A DNA stretch of 64,000 nucleotides from CAWKDG01 sp963848355 (GCA_963848355.1 CAWKDG010000012.1:2108001-2172000), one strand, 5' to 3'. Shown: positions 1 to 8,701, numbered from the stretch's first letter. A program made the numbers and translations. The notes: generated from the letters alone by a model not told the origin.

Positions 1-730
1 CGCGGAAGACGGGCTTCAGCTGGGCCAGGCCCTCCACCGTGGTCCCCGCCCGCGGACCGTCGTCCTTGGCCACGACCGTCCCGTCCTCGAGCGTCACCGG
101 GATGATCTCGCGTTCGAAGAAACCGTTTCCCTGGGAGGCGACGGCCCGCTGCTGGCTCAGCGCGGCGAACTCGTCCATCTCCTGGCGCGTCACCTTCTCG
201 TACTCGGCCACGTTCTCGGCCGTCTGGCCCATGGCGATGTAGACGTCGGGCACTCCCGTGAGCGGCGTCCACGGATCGGTGACCTTGGGGGCACGGGCCT
301 TCGTCCGCTCCTCGGCCTCGGCGAAGGCGGCGTTGTGGGGACCGGTGTCCGACGCCCCGTACTGGAAGCGGCTCACCGTCTCCACCCCGGCGGCCACGAA
401 GACGTCGCCCTCGCCGGCGTTGATGGCGTGGGCGGCCATGCGGATGGTCTGCAGCGACGAGGAGCAGTAGCGGTTGACGGTGACGCCGGGCACGTCCAGG
501 CCGGCCAGGAGGGCGGCCACCCGGCCGACGTTGTAGCCCGCCTCGCCCGCCGGCTGGCCGCAGCCCACGATGAGGTCCTCGATCTGGGCGGGGTCGAGCT
601 CCGGGACCTTGGCCAGGACGGCCGTGACGACGTGGGCCGTCAGGTCGTCGGGCCGGCACGTCACCAGCGAGCCCTTGTTGGCACGACCGATCGGTGTGCG
701 TCCGGTGGCGACGATGACGGCTTCGGGCAT
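1..730 (-). CDS. Acetyl-CoA acyltransferase (thiolase), FadA3-like, partial
   Basis: The gene starts at an ATG at 730 and runs off the left edge of the window, so only the N-terminal 243 residues are visible. They begin MPEAVIVATGRTPIGRA and include the thiolase nucleophile region VTVNRYCSSSLQT, where the Cys forms the acyl-enzyme, followed by AAGVETVSRF and MGQTAENVAE. This is the degradative thiolase family, which cleaves 3-ketoacyl-CoA with CoA in beta-oxidation. From memory the sequence resembles mycobacterial FadA3 (Rv1074c) more than the steroid thiolase FadA5. It lies downstream of the acetyltransferase on the same strand, and so possibly under the KstR-like site at 1332. The C-terminal His and Cys motifs are outside the window. 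Confidence 0.93.
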   Translation of the reverse strand, partial: MPEAVIVATGRTPIGRANKGSLVTCRPDDLTAHVVTAVLAKVPELDPAQIEDLIVGCGQPAGEAGYNVGRVAALLAGLDVPGVTVNRYCSSSLQTIRMAAHAINAGEGDVFVAAGVETVSRFQYGASDTGPHNAAFAEAEERTKARAPKVTDPWTPLTGVPDVYIAMGQTAENVAEYEKVTRQEMDEFAALSQQRAVASQGNGFFEREIIPVTLEDGTVVAKDDGPRAGTTVEGLAQLKPVFR

Positions 731-745
731 GAGGGGCTCCTTCTT

Positions 746-786
746 CGGGTCCGTACGTTCTGCGGGTCCGCACGTTCTTCGGGTCA
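746..786. repeat. 17-bp tandem repeat, 2.4 copies
   Basis: The unit CGGGTCCGTACGTTCTG at 746-762 is repeated at 763-779 with two differences, and a third partial copy follows. It lies between the end of the acetyltransferase gene and the start of the thiolase gene. No function is apparent. It belongs to a set of short duplications near gene boundaries in this window. Confidence 0.8.
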
Positions 787-805
787 CACGCTACGGGCGC
801 ACAGA

Positions 806-1321
806 CTACGGGGACGGCGCTCCGCCCGGGACCGCCGCCCGCTCCGACGGCGCCACCGTGCGCCACATGACCTGGTGGGGTCCGATCTCGGGGAGCTCGA
901 AGACCTCACCGCGGGGGGCGAACCCGGCCCGCTCGTAGAGGCCGAGCGCCGGGGTGCGGGCGTTGCACCACACGAGACCTCCGCCGGCGTCGGCCACATG
1001 GCCGACGAGCAGGTCGAGGACCCGGCGGCCGAGCCCCTGTCCCCGCATCCCGGCTTGGGTGGCCATGCCCCGGATCCGCCAGCCGTCGGGCCGGTCGGGA
1101 TCCCAGGGGGGTGCCTCCGGCATGACCACCCCGACGGCGAGGACGACGAGGTCGCCGCCCGACGCATCGGCCCGGCGCAGGGCGGCGCCGTGGGCGGCGG
1201 TGGGGTCGTCCTCGCCCGGGTAGACGCAGTCGCGGACGGCCCGCCCTGGACGCAGCACCTCCTGGCGCAGCGGCCAGGTCGTCCACGGGGGCACGAGCTC
1301 GACGGTGATTGTCTCGTCCAC
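806..1321 (-). CDS. GNAT family N-acetyltransferase
   Basis: A 171-residue protein if translation starts at the GTG at 1321; an upstream in-frame start would overlap the divergent fadE gene, so it is less likely. The acetyl-CoA-binding signature is visible as IRGMATQAGMRGQGLGRRVLD (V/I-x-x-x-x-RGxGxG/A type), followed by the C-terminal ALGLYERAGF segment typical of GNAT folds. The substrate cannot be told from sequence. The start codon is only 11 bp from a KstR-like palindrome that also faces fadE26, so the gene may be co-regulated with steroid catabolism. That is inference from position only. Confidence 0.82.
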   Translation of the reverse strand: MDETITVELVPPWTTWPLRQEVLRPGRAVRDCVYPGEDDPTAAHGAALRRADASGGDLVVLAVGVVMPEAPPWDPDRPDGWRIRGMATQAGMRGQGLGRRVLDLLVGHVADAGGGLVWCNARTPALGLYERAGFAPRGEVFELPEIGPHQVMWRTVAPSERAAVPGGAPSP

Positions 1322-1331
1322 GCCACCGAAA

Positions 1332-1345
1332 TGTAACCTGTTCCA
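1332..1345. promoter_or_regulatory. KstR-like operator
   Basis: TGTAACCTGTTCCA matches the published mycobacterial KstR consensus TnnAACnnGTTnnA at every fixed position. It lies 29 bp before the fadE26-like ATG on the plus strand and 10 bp before the acetyltransferase start on the minus strand, so one bound TetR-type dimer could repress both directions. Binding is inferred; no kstR gene is in the window. Confidence 0.75.
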
Positions 1346-1374
1346 ACGTTCGATCCGTGACCGAGGGGACGTCA

Positions 1375-2550
1375 ATGGAGATCGGCTACACCGAGGAACA
1401 GCAGGACCTGCGCCGGGAACTGCGTGACTACTACACCGCTCTGCTCACGCCCGAGGTCGAGGAGGAGCTGTCCCAGAGCCACGGCATCGGCCCCGCGCCG
1501 CGGCGCATCACCAAACAGATGGCGAGCGACGGCTGGCTGGGGATCGGCTGGCCCAAGGAATGGGGGGGCCAGGGCCGCTCGGCCATCGAGCAGTTCATCT
1601 TCTTCGACGAGTCGATGCGCAGCGGGGCCCCCGTCCCCATGCTGACCATCAACACGGTCGGCCCCACCATCATGAACTTCGGCAGCGACGAGCAGAAGCA
1701 GTTCTTCCTGCCCAAGATCCTGGCCGGGGAGATCCACTTCTGCATCGGCTACTCCGAGCCGAACGCCGGCACCGACCTGGCCGCCCTGCAGACGAAGGCG
1801 GTGGTCGACGGCGACGAGCTCGTCATCAACGGGGCCAAGATCTTCACCAGCCTGGCCGGGGACGCCGACTACTGCTGGCTGGCCGTGCGCACCGATCCCG
1901 AGGCGGCCAAGCACAAGGGCATCTCCATGGTGATCGTCCCCATGGACACCCCCGGGGTGCGGGTGGTCCCCATGCACCTGCTCGGCGACCACAACATCAA
2001 CTACACGTTCTGGGAGGACGTCCGGGTCCCGGTGACGAACATCGTCGGCGGGATCAACAACGGCTGGTCCCTCATCACCAACCAGCTGAACCACGAACGG
2101 GTGACGCTGTGCTCGCCCGGCATCATCGAGCGGGCCCTGGGCGACGTCCGCGCCTGGGCGCAGGAGACCAAGTTGGCCGACGGGCGCCGGGTCATCGACC
2201 AGGAATGGGTGCAGCTCCACCTGGCCCGGGTCTACGCCAAGCTCGAATTCCTGAAGCTGATCAACTGGAAGGTGGCCTGGCAGGGGACCCAGGGCCGCCT
2301 CGACGTGGCCGACGCCTCCAGCATCAAGGTCTTCGGCACCGAGTTCTACATGGAGGCGCTGCGGACGCTGTCCGAGGTCGTCGGCCAGGCCGGCTATCTC
2401 CGACGGGGCTCGTCGGGCGCCGAGCTGAAGGGCCGTCTCGAGTCGTACTCCCGCAGCCTCATCATCCTGACCTTCGGGGGCGGCACCAACGAGATCCAGC
2501 GCGACCTGATCGCCATCTTCGGCCTGGGCATGCCCCGGTCCCTGCGCTGA
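1375..2550 (+). CDS. fadE26: Acyl-CoA dehydrogenase, FadE26/ChsE4-like
   Basis: A 391-residue acyl-CoA dehydrogenase of the usual family length. Visible landmarks are GWLGIGWPKEWGGQGRS, the FAD/substrate-loop motif IGYSEPNAGTDLA, LITNQLNHERV and the C-terminal flavin motif LTFGGGTNEIQRD. These match FadE26 (Rv3504) more closely than FadE29 by my recollection. In mycobacteria FadE26 pairs with FadE27 as a heterotetramer (ChsE4-ChsE5) that dehydrogenates C26-oyl-CoA steroid thioesters in the first side-chain beta-oxidation round. The next gene, 44 bp downstream, is a FadE27-like subunit, which supports the pairing. A KstR-like operator precedes the start. The ATG at 1375 fits the family N-terminus (MEIGYTEEQQ). 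Confidence 0.9.
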   Translation: MEIGYTEEQQDLRRELRDYYTALLTPEVEEELSQSHGIGPAPRRITKQMASDGWLGIGWPKEWGGQGRSAIEQFIFFDESMRSGAPVPMLTINTVGPTIMNFGSDEQKQFFLPKILAGEIHFCIGYSEPNAGTDLAALQTKAVVDGDELVINGAKIFTSLAGDADYCWLAVRTDPEAAKHKGISMVIVPMDTPGVRVVPMHLLGDHNINYTFWEDVRVPVTNIVGGINNGWSLITNQLNHERVTLCSPGIIERALGDVRAWAQETKLADGRRVIDQEWVQLHLARVYAKLEFLKLINWKVAWQGTQGRLDVADASSIKVFGTEFYMEALRTLSEVVGQAGYLRRGSSGAELKGRLESYSRSLIILTFGGGTNEIQRDLIAIFGLGMPRSLR

Positions 2551-2594
2551 CACCTCATCGCGCCCGGCCACCTGAGCAGACAAGGATCCTGACC

Positions 2595-3721
2595 ATGGAC
2601 TTCGCCTTCACCGAAGAGCAGGACGCCGTGCGCGAACTCGCCGTGCGCATCCTGAGCGACCTCTCCACCCCCGAACGGTTGAAGGAGGTCGAGGCGACCG
2701 AGGACCGGATCGACCGGAAGCTGTGGACCGAGCTCGGCTCCGCCGGTCTGCTCGGGGTGGCCCTGCCCGAATCCTGCGGCGGTGCCGGACTCGGTTTCCT
2801 GGCCGCCGCCATCGTGGCCGAAGAGGTGGGACGGGCACGCCGCCGCCGTCCCCTTCACGGCGTCGGTCGTCCTCGGCGCCGGGCCCATCGCCCGAGTTCG
2901 GTACCGCGGAACAGCAGCAGACGTGGTTGCCGGCGGCGGTGGCGGGCGACACCATCCTCACCGCCGCCCTCGTCGAGCCGGGCGGCGATCCCTGGGAACC
3001 GGCCTTGCAGCGCCGTCCGTCAGGGAGACGGCTGGCGCCTCGACGGGATGAAGGCCGAGGTTCCCGTGGGCATGATCGCCGACGGTGCCGTCGTCTCGGC
3101 CCGGACCGAGGACGGCGGCGTGGCGCTCTTCATCGTCGATCCGTCGTCCGCCGGGATCACACGCCACCGCCCAGGAGACGACGAGCTGGCAGATCGAGGC
3201 CGAGATGGAGTTCTCCGGGGTCACCGTCGGTCCCGAGGCGCTGCTGGTCGGCGGCGACGAGGGGGCGGCCGCCCTCGACGTGGCTGCTCGAGCATGCGGC
3301 CACGTCCTACTGCCTGGAGATCTCGGGCGCCTGCCAGGCGGCGGTGAAGCTGACGGCCGCGTACACGATCGAACGCGAGCAGTTCGGCAAGCCCATCGCC
3401 ACCTTCCAGGCCGTGGGCCAGCGGGCCGCCGACGCCTACATCGACACCGAGGGCGTCCACCTCACCGCCTGGCAGGCGGCGTGGCGCCTGTCGGAGGGCC
3501 TCCCGGCGTCGACCGAGGTGGCCGTGGCCAAGTACTGGGCCGACGAGGGGGCGCAGCGCGCCGTCCACGGGGCCCAGCACCTCCACGGTGGTGTCGGGGT
3601 CGACCGCGACTACCCCCTGCACCGCCACTTCCTGCGGGTCAAGCACCTGGCCCTGACCCTCGGTGGGACGACGCCGAGCCTTCTGCGGCTGGGCCAGATC
3701 CTGGCCACCGAGCCCGCCTGA
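2595..3721 (+). pseudogene. fadE27: Acyl-CoA dehydrogenase, FadE27/ChsE5-like, five frame breaks
   Basis: The reading frame starts at 2595 (MDFAFTEEQDAVREL) and ends at 3721, but must change frame about five times, near 2840, 2895, 3010, 3160 and 3285. Each change corresponds to one extra base. Removing five bases gives a 373-residue protein, the length I recall for mycobacterial FadE27. Fragments in order include LPESCGGAGLGF, FGTAEQQQTWLPAAVAGD, GDGWRLDGMKAEVP, EREQFGKPIATFQAVGQR and the C-terminal HGAQHLHGGVGVDRDYPLHR. The family is the partner subunit of FadE26 in the heterotetrameric steroid acyl-CoA dehydrogenase. Either the gene is decayed or, more likely given the uniform +1 breaks elsewhere, the sequence holds insertion errors. 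Confidence 0.85.
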
Positions 3722-3742
3722 ACAGCGAGCCCGCCTGAACGG
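3710..3742. repeat. 17-bp tandem duplication over a stop codon
   Basis: The unit GAGCCCGCCTGAACAGC at 3710-3726 is repeated at 3727-3742. The first copy contains the TGA stop of the fadE27-like gene, and the second ends beside the stop of the convergent membrane-protein gene. Confidence 0.85.
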
Positions 3743-4120
3743 TTAGACGGTGCCGCCGCTGAAGGGCGGGGGCGGCGGGGACGACGGGTAGTTGCCCGCC
3801 GGCGGGTAGCCACCGGCGGGGGGCGGGACGTAACCACCGGCGGGCGGGGCCGACCACGTGGGCACCCCGCCGGGCGGCTGGCCGTAGCCGCCGGGGGGCT
3901 GGCCGTACCCGCCACCCGTCTGACGCTGGCTGGGCCAGTCGGAGAAGGCGAACACGAGGAACATGACGAGGTTCACGAACGGGACCAGGCCGATCAGGAC
4001 CCACCAGCCCGAGTACCCGGCCTTGTTGAGGATCTTCACCCAGGCGATGACCGAGACCACACCGATCGCCAGGTAGATGAGGAAGAGGATGCCGAAAGCG
4101 GCCCCCGCACTTGCCACCAT
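3743..4120 (-). CDS. Small membrane protein with proline/glycine-rich tail
   Basis: A 125-residue protein of unknown function. Residues about 5-30 and 38-58 form two hydrophobic segments (AFGILFLIYLAIGVVSVIAW; WWVLIGLVPFVNLVMFLVF), giving a likely hairpin in the cytoplasmic membrane. The rest is a low-complexity tail of GGYGQPPGGYGQPPGG and APPAGGYVPPPAGGYPPAG repeats. This layout is common in actinobacterial proteins of the DUF805/DUF5684-like type, but no family is assigned with confidence. The ATG at 4120 is preceded by a good AAAGGAG ribosome-binding site. A five-copy 20-bp repeat fills its leader/promoter region. Confidence 0.75.
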   Translation of the reverse strand: MVASAGAAFGILFLIYLAIGVVSVIAWVKILNKAGYSGWWVLIGLVPFVNLVMFLVFAFSDWPSQRQTGGGYGQPPGGYGQPPGGVPTWSAPPAGGYVPPPAGGYPPAGNYPSSPPPPPFSGGTV

Positions 4121-4135
4121 CGTGGTGCTCCTTTC

Positions 4136-4235
4136 TGTATCGGCTTGCCCAGCTCTGTATCGGCTTGCCCAGCTCTGTATCGGCTTGCCCAGCTCTGTAT
4201 CGGCTTGCCCAGCTCTGTATCGGCTTGCCCAGCTG
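4136..4235. repeat. 20-bp perfect tandem repeat, five copies
   Basis: TGTATCGGCTTGCCCAGCTC is repeated head to tail at 4136, 4156, 4176, 4196 and 4216. Only the last base of the fifth copy differs. Degenerate pieces of the unit (CCAGCTGTATCGGCTGATC) continue to about 4270. The array lies directly upstream of the start of the small membrane protein gene and downstream of the enoyl-reductase-like gene, so it sits in a promoter or leader. Short imperfect flanks and the absence of spacers exclude CRISPR. Confidence 0.95.
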
Positions 4236-4292
4236 CCCTGGACGGGCCTGTCCAGCTGTATCGGCTGATCGGCGGCTCCACCTGAAGCCGCT

Positions 4293-5339
4293 CTAGCTGA
4301 GGTTGTGCACCTCGGTCCCGTCGAGCTCCCGGACGAAGTCGGGGCCGAAGGCCTGTGACGGCGTGAGGGCGCCGGCCTCGACCTTCCCCTCGGCGAGGAG
4401 CTGGGCGATCCGGACCACGGTGTCGGCCGTCAGGTCGTAGCCGTTGAGGGTGGTGATGGTGCCTTGGACGCGCGTGCCGTTGCGGTCCGAGACCTGACCC
4501 CACAGCTGGCCGAGGCCCTCGGACCGGGCCTTGGCCGACGGGCCCGGGAGCCGGCTCACCAGTCGTTTGAGCGTTCCCTGGACGATGGCGCTGCGGGTGG
4601 CGGGGCCGGCCATCTGGGCCATGCCGCTGATGGCCCCGACGGCGGCGGGGAGCGCGGCGTAGACGACGATGTCGCCGATGCCCGTCGAGTGGTAGGCCGT
4701 GCTCACGTCGCCCCAGGCGATGGCGAAGACGGATGCCTCCCCGTCGGCGAAGGTGACCTGGCGGCGGCGCCGGTCCGACGGGATGGGACCGATGACACCG
4801 CCGATGCGGGCCCGCCCCGGGGTGCCGAGCGACTCCAGGGCCGTCTTGGCCGTGCCCGGGGAGACGCCGCCGCCCATCTTGATGGCGAGCTCGAGGCGCG
4901 TGGCCTCGGGAAGGGCGCGCGCCAGCATGGCGGCCAGGCAGTCGGAGGGGACCACGTCGAAGCCCGATCCGGGGAGGAGGGCGATCCCGGCGTGACGGGC
5001 CTCGTCCCCCCGGGCCAGGACGGCCTCGAAGACGTCGATCTCGCCGGTGATGTCGAGGTAGTGGGTGCCGGTGGCCAGGCAGCCGTCGACCATGGGCCGC
5101 GCCGTGGCCGAGAAGGGGCCGGCGCAGTGGGCCACGGCCTCGATCCCTTCGAGACCGCGTCGGACGGCCCCGGGGTCGGAGAGGTCGAAGGCGCGGTGCT
5201 CGAGCTCGAAGAGCTCGCCCAAGTCACGCAGGCGGCGTTCGTCGCGCCCGGCGAGGACCGGCAGCTCGCCCCGCTCGGTGGCCAGGGCGGCCACCAGGCG
5301 GCCCGTGTAGCCGTACGCGCCGTAGATCATCCACGTCAT
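4293..5339 (-). CDS. Saccharopine dehydrogenase-like / trans-acting enoyl reductase family protein
   Basis: A 348-residue protein starting at the ATG at 5339 (MTWMIYGAYGYTGRLVA). The N-terminal Rossmann motif GAYGYTGRLV and the segment VAHCAGPF are typical of saccharopine-dehydrogenase-like proteins. In actinobacteria these include the trans-acting enoyl reductases of lipid biosynthesis (Rv2953 type). CLATGTHYLDITGE and PGSGFDVVPSDCLA are further family landmarks. NAD(P)H-dependent reduction of a lipid or terpenoid substrate is likely, but the substrate is not known. It is the last gene of a minus-strand run that begins with CYP125, with about 100 bp separating it from the preceding F420 enzyme gene. 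Confidence 0.82.
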   Translation of the reverse strand: MTWMIYGAYGYTGRLVAALATERGELPVLAGRDERRLRDLGELFELEHRAFDLSDPGAVRRGLEGIEAVAHCAGPFSATARPMVDGCLATGTHYLDITGEIDVFEAVLARGDEARHAGIALLPGSGFDVVPSDCLAAMLARALPEATRLELAIKMGGGVSPGTAKTALESLGTPGRARIGGVIGPIPSDRRRRQVTFADGEASVFAIAWGDVSTAYHSTGIGDIVVYAALPAAVGAISGMAQMAGPATRSAIVQGTLKRLVSRLPGPSAKARSEGLGQLWGQVSDRNGTRVQGTITTLNGYDLTADTVVRIAQLLAEGKVEAGALTPSQAFGPDFVRELDGTEVHNLS

Positions 5340-5441
5340 GTCGCCACCTCGAGGATCGGACGCCGCCCGCCACCCTACCCGGGGCACGGTGGCCGGCGAT
5401 GAGACCCTCTTCCCCTGCTGCCGCTGCGGGGAGACGGGGGG

Positions 5442-6478
5442 CTAGAGCAGGAGCTCGGCCATCATCCGCAGCGTGGCGGCGTTGCCGGCGACCAGGAGGG
5501 AGGTGGCGATGGACTCCTGCCAGGCGGCCAGGTCGTCGACGATCTTGGCCCGGGGGCCGATGAGGGCGATCTTCTCCACCATGGCCGTGGGGACCGCCGC
5601 GGCGGCATCGTCCTTGTGGCCGTCGAGGTAGAGGTCCTGGATCTTGTGCGCCTCGCTCTCGAAACCCATCCGGACGAAGACGTCGAAGTGGAAGTTCATC
5701 TCGCGGGCCCCCATCCCGCCGATGTAGAGGGCGAGCATGGGCCGGTAAGCTGTCGGCCGCCTGCTCGATGTCGTCGTTCACCACCACGGGGCAGAAGGCG
5801 ATGACCTCGAAGTCCGCCGCCGTCCGCCGGGCCGTGGGCCGGGCGAAGCCCTCGTCGAGGGCGTCTGTGAATTCACCCATGTGGTGGGGAGAGAAGAAGA
5901 TGGGGAACCAGCCGTCGGCGATCTCGGCCGCCAGGGCCACGTTCTTCGGGCCCTCGGCGCCGAGGACGATGGGGATGTCGGCCCGCAGGGGGTGGACGAT
6001 GGGCTTGAGCGGCTTGCCGAGACCCATCCCGCCGGGATAGGGCAGCGGGTAGTGGGGCCCGTCGTTGGTGACGGGGGCTTGGCGGGCGAGCACCTGGCGG
6101 ACGATCGAGACGTACTCGCGCGTCCGGGCCAACGGCTTCGGGAAGGGCTGGCCGTACCAGCCCTCGACCACCTGGGGGCCCGACACGCCGAGGCCGAGCA
6201 CGAAGCGGCCCTGCGAGAGATGGTCGAGGGTCAGCGCCGCCATGGCCATGGCCGTCGGGGTGCGGGCCGAGAGCTGGCACAGGGCGGTGCCCAGCCGGAC
6301 CGCGGCTGGTGGCCGCTCCCCACCACGCCAACGGGGTCAGGGCGTCGGACCCGTAGGCCTCGGCCGTCCACACCGAGTCGTAGCCGAGGCGCTCGGCCTC
6401 GACGGCGAGGGCGGCGGCGTCCGGTGGCGGTTGCGCCCCCCAGTACCCCAACTGCAGGCCGAGCTTCAGCTTTCCCAT
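5442..6478 (-). CDS. F420-dependent LLM oxidoreductase, Rv3520c-like, two frame breaks
   Basis: The gene starts at 6478 (MGKLKLGLQLGYWGAQPP) and ends at 5442 but needs two frame changes, near 6300 and 5747, each explained by one extra base. The repaired product is about 344 residues. Matching blocks are YDSVWTAEAYGSDALTPLAW, AALTLDHLSQGRFVLGLGVS, GPQVVEGWYGQPFPKPLART, IVLGAEGPKNVALAAEIADG and ALYIGGMGAREMNFH. This closely follows my memory of M. tuberculosis Rv3520c, a coenzyme F420-dependent luciferase-like oxidoreductase gene located within its cholesterol region. It is in line with the CYP125 gene and another LLM gene on the same strand. The substrate is unproven. Confidence 0.85.
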
Positions 6479-6500
6479 GGCTCCTCCTTGGCGGAATGCC

Positions 6501-7397
6501 TCAACGGAATTTCTCCATCACGTCCTCGGCGAAGCGGGCCGAGGCGTCGATCCGGGTCCGCAGCTGCGCCTCGGGGGAGTCCGACGGATCGACCTCGGCC
6601 ACCATGGCCGGGGCGCAGATCATGTCGGTGACCCCGTGGTCCTCCTCGAAGCTCCGGTACATGTCGACGTCGGGCTCGGCCCACAGCGAGAGGTAGACGG
6701 CGAAGGGCTCGCCGTCGCGACCGGCGCGCCGGCGCGCCTCGTGGAGCTCCCCGAGATAGCGGCGGGCGTCCTCGGGCGTGTAGGCCCCGGCCGCCACCCA
6801 CCCGTCGCAGAGACCGGCGGCCCGGCGCATGGCCGGGGCCGAGTGGCCGCCGCAGATGATGGGGACGGCCTCGGTGGGCGACGGCTCCATGCGCAGCGGG
6901 GGCAGGTCGTAGTGCGGTCCGTGGTACTCGACCCACCCGCCGCTCCACAGCGCCCGAAGCGCCGGGATCATGTCGTCGAGGCGCTTGCCCCGGGTCGTGA
7001 AGTCCTGACCGGTGGCGTCGAACTCCTCCTTGCACCAGCCCACCCCGACCCCGAGAGTGACCCGGTTGGACGAGAGCACGGCCGCGGTGCCGACCTGCTT
7101 GGCCACGGTGATGATGTCGCGGGCGGGGGCCACGTAGACACCGGTGGTGAAACGGATCCGCGTCGTGAGGGCGGCCATGGCCGAGATCACGCACCAGACG
7201 TCGGGCCACTCGACGTCGGCCTCCCACCCGGGGGCACCGTCCTCGGCCGTCGAGTAGGTGTAGCGCGACTGACGCTGGCGGGGCGAGAACATGTGATCGG
7301 AGATGTAGATCCCGTCGTAGCCCTGCTCGTCGGCCGCCCGGGCCAGCGCCACCTGGTGGGAGGTGGGCAGGAAGGTCACCGCCTGATGGAAGCGCAC
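6501..7397 (-). CDS. LLM class F420-dependent oxidoreductase
   Basis: A 298-residue TIM-barrel enzyme of the bacterial luciferase superfamily. The start is taken as the GTG at 7397, preceded by CCGGAG at good spacing; the in-frame open stretch above it overlaps the CYP gene. Landmarks are YDGIYISDHMFSPRQRQ, RIRFTTGVYVAPARDIITVA, VTLGVGVGWCKEEFDATG and the cofactor-binding stretch PIICGGHSAPAMRRAAG. Such TIGR03619-type proteins use reduced F420 or flavin. It starts 47 bp after the CYP125 stop and ends 22 bp before the next LLM gene, so the three form a likely operon acting on sterol-derived or terpenoid compounds. Confidence 0.83.
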   Translation of the reverse strand: MRFHQAVTFLPTSHQVALARAADEQGYDGIYISDHMFSPRQRQSRYTYSTAEDGAPGWEADVEWPDVWCVISAMAALTTRIRFTTGVYVAPARDIITVAKQVGTAAVLSSNRVTLGVGVGWCKEEFDATGQDFTTRGKRLDDMIPALRALWSGGWVEYHGPHYDLPPLRMEPSPTEAVPIICGGHSAPAMRRAAGLCDGWVAAGAYTPEDARRYLGELHEARRRAGRDGEPFAVYLSLWAEPDVDMYRSFEEDHGVTDMICAPAMVAEVDPSDSPEAQLRTRIDASARFAEDVMEKFR

Positions 7398-7444
7398 GCC
7401 GTCTCCGGACCCCGTCCCTCGTCGACCGTGGCCGCGGCGGCGCG

Positions 7445-8689
7445 TCAGCGCCGGACGGGCGCGCCGGGCGAGAAGGCGACGGGCAGGTGCTTGGTGCCGT
7501 TGATGAACGACGACCGCAGGCGCTGGAGCTCCCCGTCCTGGTGGAGGTCGGGGATCCGGTCGAGGAGGTGCTCGAACATCACCCGGATCTCCATCCGGGC
7601 CAGGTTGGCCCCGAGACAGAAGTGCGGGCCGCCGCCGCCGAAGGCCATGTGGGGGTTGGGGGAGCGGGTGATGTCGAAGACATCGCTGTGCTCGAAGACG
7701 TCCTCGTCGCGGTTGCCCGAGGTGTGGAAGAAGACGACCTTCTCGTCGGCGCCGATCTTCTGCCCCCGCAGCTCGGTGGGCTTCGTGGTCTGGCGCCGGA
7801 AGTTCATCACGGGGGTGACGTAGCGCAGCATCTCCTCCACCGCCTTCGGCATGAGGGACCGGTCGTCGCGCAGCTTCTGCCACTGGTCGGGGTTCTGGAA
7901 GAAGGTGTCCATCGCTCCCGAGATGAGGTTCCTCGTCGTCTCGTTCCCGGCCACGGTGAGCAGCAGGAAGAACAATTCGAGCTCGAGCTCCGTGAGTTTG
8001 TCGCCCTCCACCTCGACCTGGGTGAGGACACTCATGAGGTCCTCGTGCGGATCGAGGCGCTTCTTCGCGTACAGATCGGCGGCGTAGGCGTAGAGCTCCA
8101 TGGCCGCCTGGGAGGCGAACTCGGGATCGTCGAGCTCGGTCTGGCCGTCCTCGGCGTACTCGGAGTCGAGCCGGCCGATCATGCGGTTGGACCAGTCGAA
8201 CATGTTGTGGCGGTCGTCCTGGGGGACACCGAGGAGGTCGGCGATGACGACGAGGGGGAGCTCGGCGGCGATGTCGGTGACGAAGTCGGCCTCGCCCTTC
8301 TCGATGACGGCGTCGATGATGTCGTCGGCCGTCCGGTGGATCTTCTCCTCGAGCTGGGCGATCGTCCGCGGGGTGAAGCCCTTGTTCACGAGGCGCCGGT
8401 AGCGCGTGTGCAGCGGCGGGTCCATGTTGAGCATCATGAGCCTCTGCTGCTCGATGGCCTCCTCGGGCATGTCCCAGATGAAGGTGGCCTTACGGGCCGA
8501 CGAGAAGGTGTCGTAGTCCCGGTTGACGGTCACGCAGTCGTCGTACTTGGTGACGCACCAGAAACCGGGACCGTCGGTCTCCTCGTGCCACCAGACGGGG
8601 GCGTTGGCCCGGAGGTAGGCGAACCACTGGTGGGGGACGGCGTCGACGTACGACTCCGGATCGGTGAGATCGATGTCGCTGAGCTCCAT
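7445..8689 (-). CDS. cyp125: Cytochrome P450, CYP125-like steroid C26 monooxygenase
   Basis: A 414-residue soluble P450 starting at the ATG at 8689 (MELSDIDLTDPESYVDA). The I-helix oxygen-activation motif is AGNETTR, the K-helix ExxR is in VEEMLRYVTP, and the heme-binding loop is FGGGGPHFCLG with the Cys thiolate ligand. The C-terminal LRSSFINGTKH resembles the equivalent CYP125 segment. CYP125 oxidises the cholesterol or cholestenone side chain at C26 to the carboxylic acid that FadD enzymes activate. A KstR-like operator lies 13 bp upstream, and the divergent neighbour is a FadE29 homologue, echoing the mycobacterial cyp125-fadE28-fadE29 neighbourhood. CYP124 or CYP142 is the main alternative. 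Confidence 0.88.
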   Translation of the reverse strand: MELSDIDLTDPESYVDAVPHQWFAYLRANAPVWWHEETDGPGFWCVTKYDDCVTVNRDYDTFSSARKATFIWDMPEEAIEQQRLMMLNMDPPLHTRYRRLVNKGFTPRTIAQLEEKIHRTADDIIDAVIEKGEADFVTDIAAELPLVVIADLLGVPQDDRHNMFDWSNRMIGRLDSEYAEDGQTELDDPEFASQAAMELYAYAADLYAKKRLDPHEDLMSVLTQVEVEGDKLTELELELFFLLLTVAGNETTRNLISGAMDTFFQNPDQWQKLRDDRSLMPKAVEEMLRYVTPVMNFRRQTTKPTELRGQKIGADEKVVFFHTSGNRDEDVFEHSDVFDITRSPNPHMAFGGGGPHFCLGANLARMEIRVMFEHLLDRIPDLHQDGELQRLRSSFINGTKHLPVAFSPGAPVRR

Positions 8690-8701
8690 GGTCCGTCCTC
8701 C

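Noticed and set aside
1..730. FadA5 (steroid-specific thiolase)
   Set aside because: The N-terminal half, including VNRYCSSSLQT, follows the FadA3 type rather than FadA5 as I recall them.
1372..2583. 403-codon open frame antisense to fadE26
   Set aside because: It is a high-G+C shadow of the real gene, with biased V/D/G/L composition and no domain.
2595..3721. Programmed ribosomal frameshifting in the fadE27-like gene
   Set aside because: Five shifts without a common slippery sequence or structure are not plausible; single-base insertions explain all of them.
4136..4270. Possible CRISPR array
   Set aside because: Copies are directly adjacent with no spacers and are only 20 bp; no cas gene is present.
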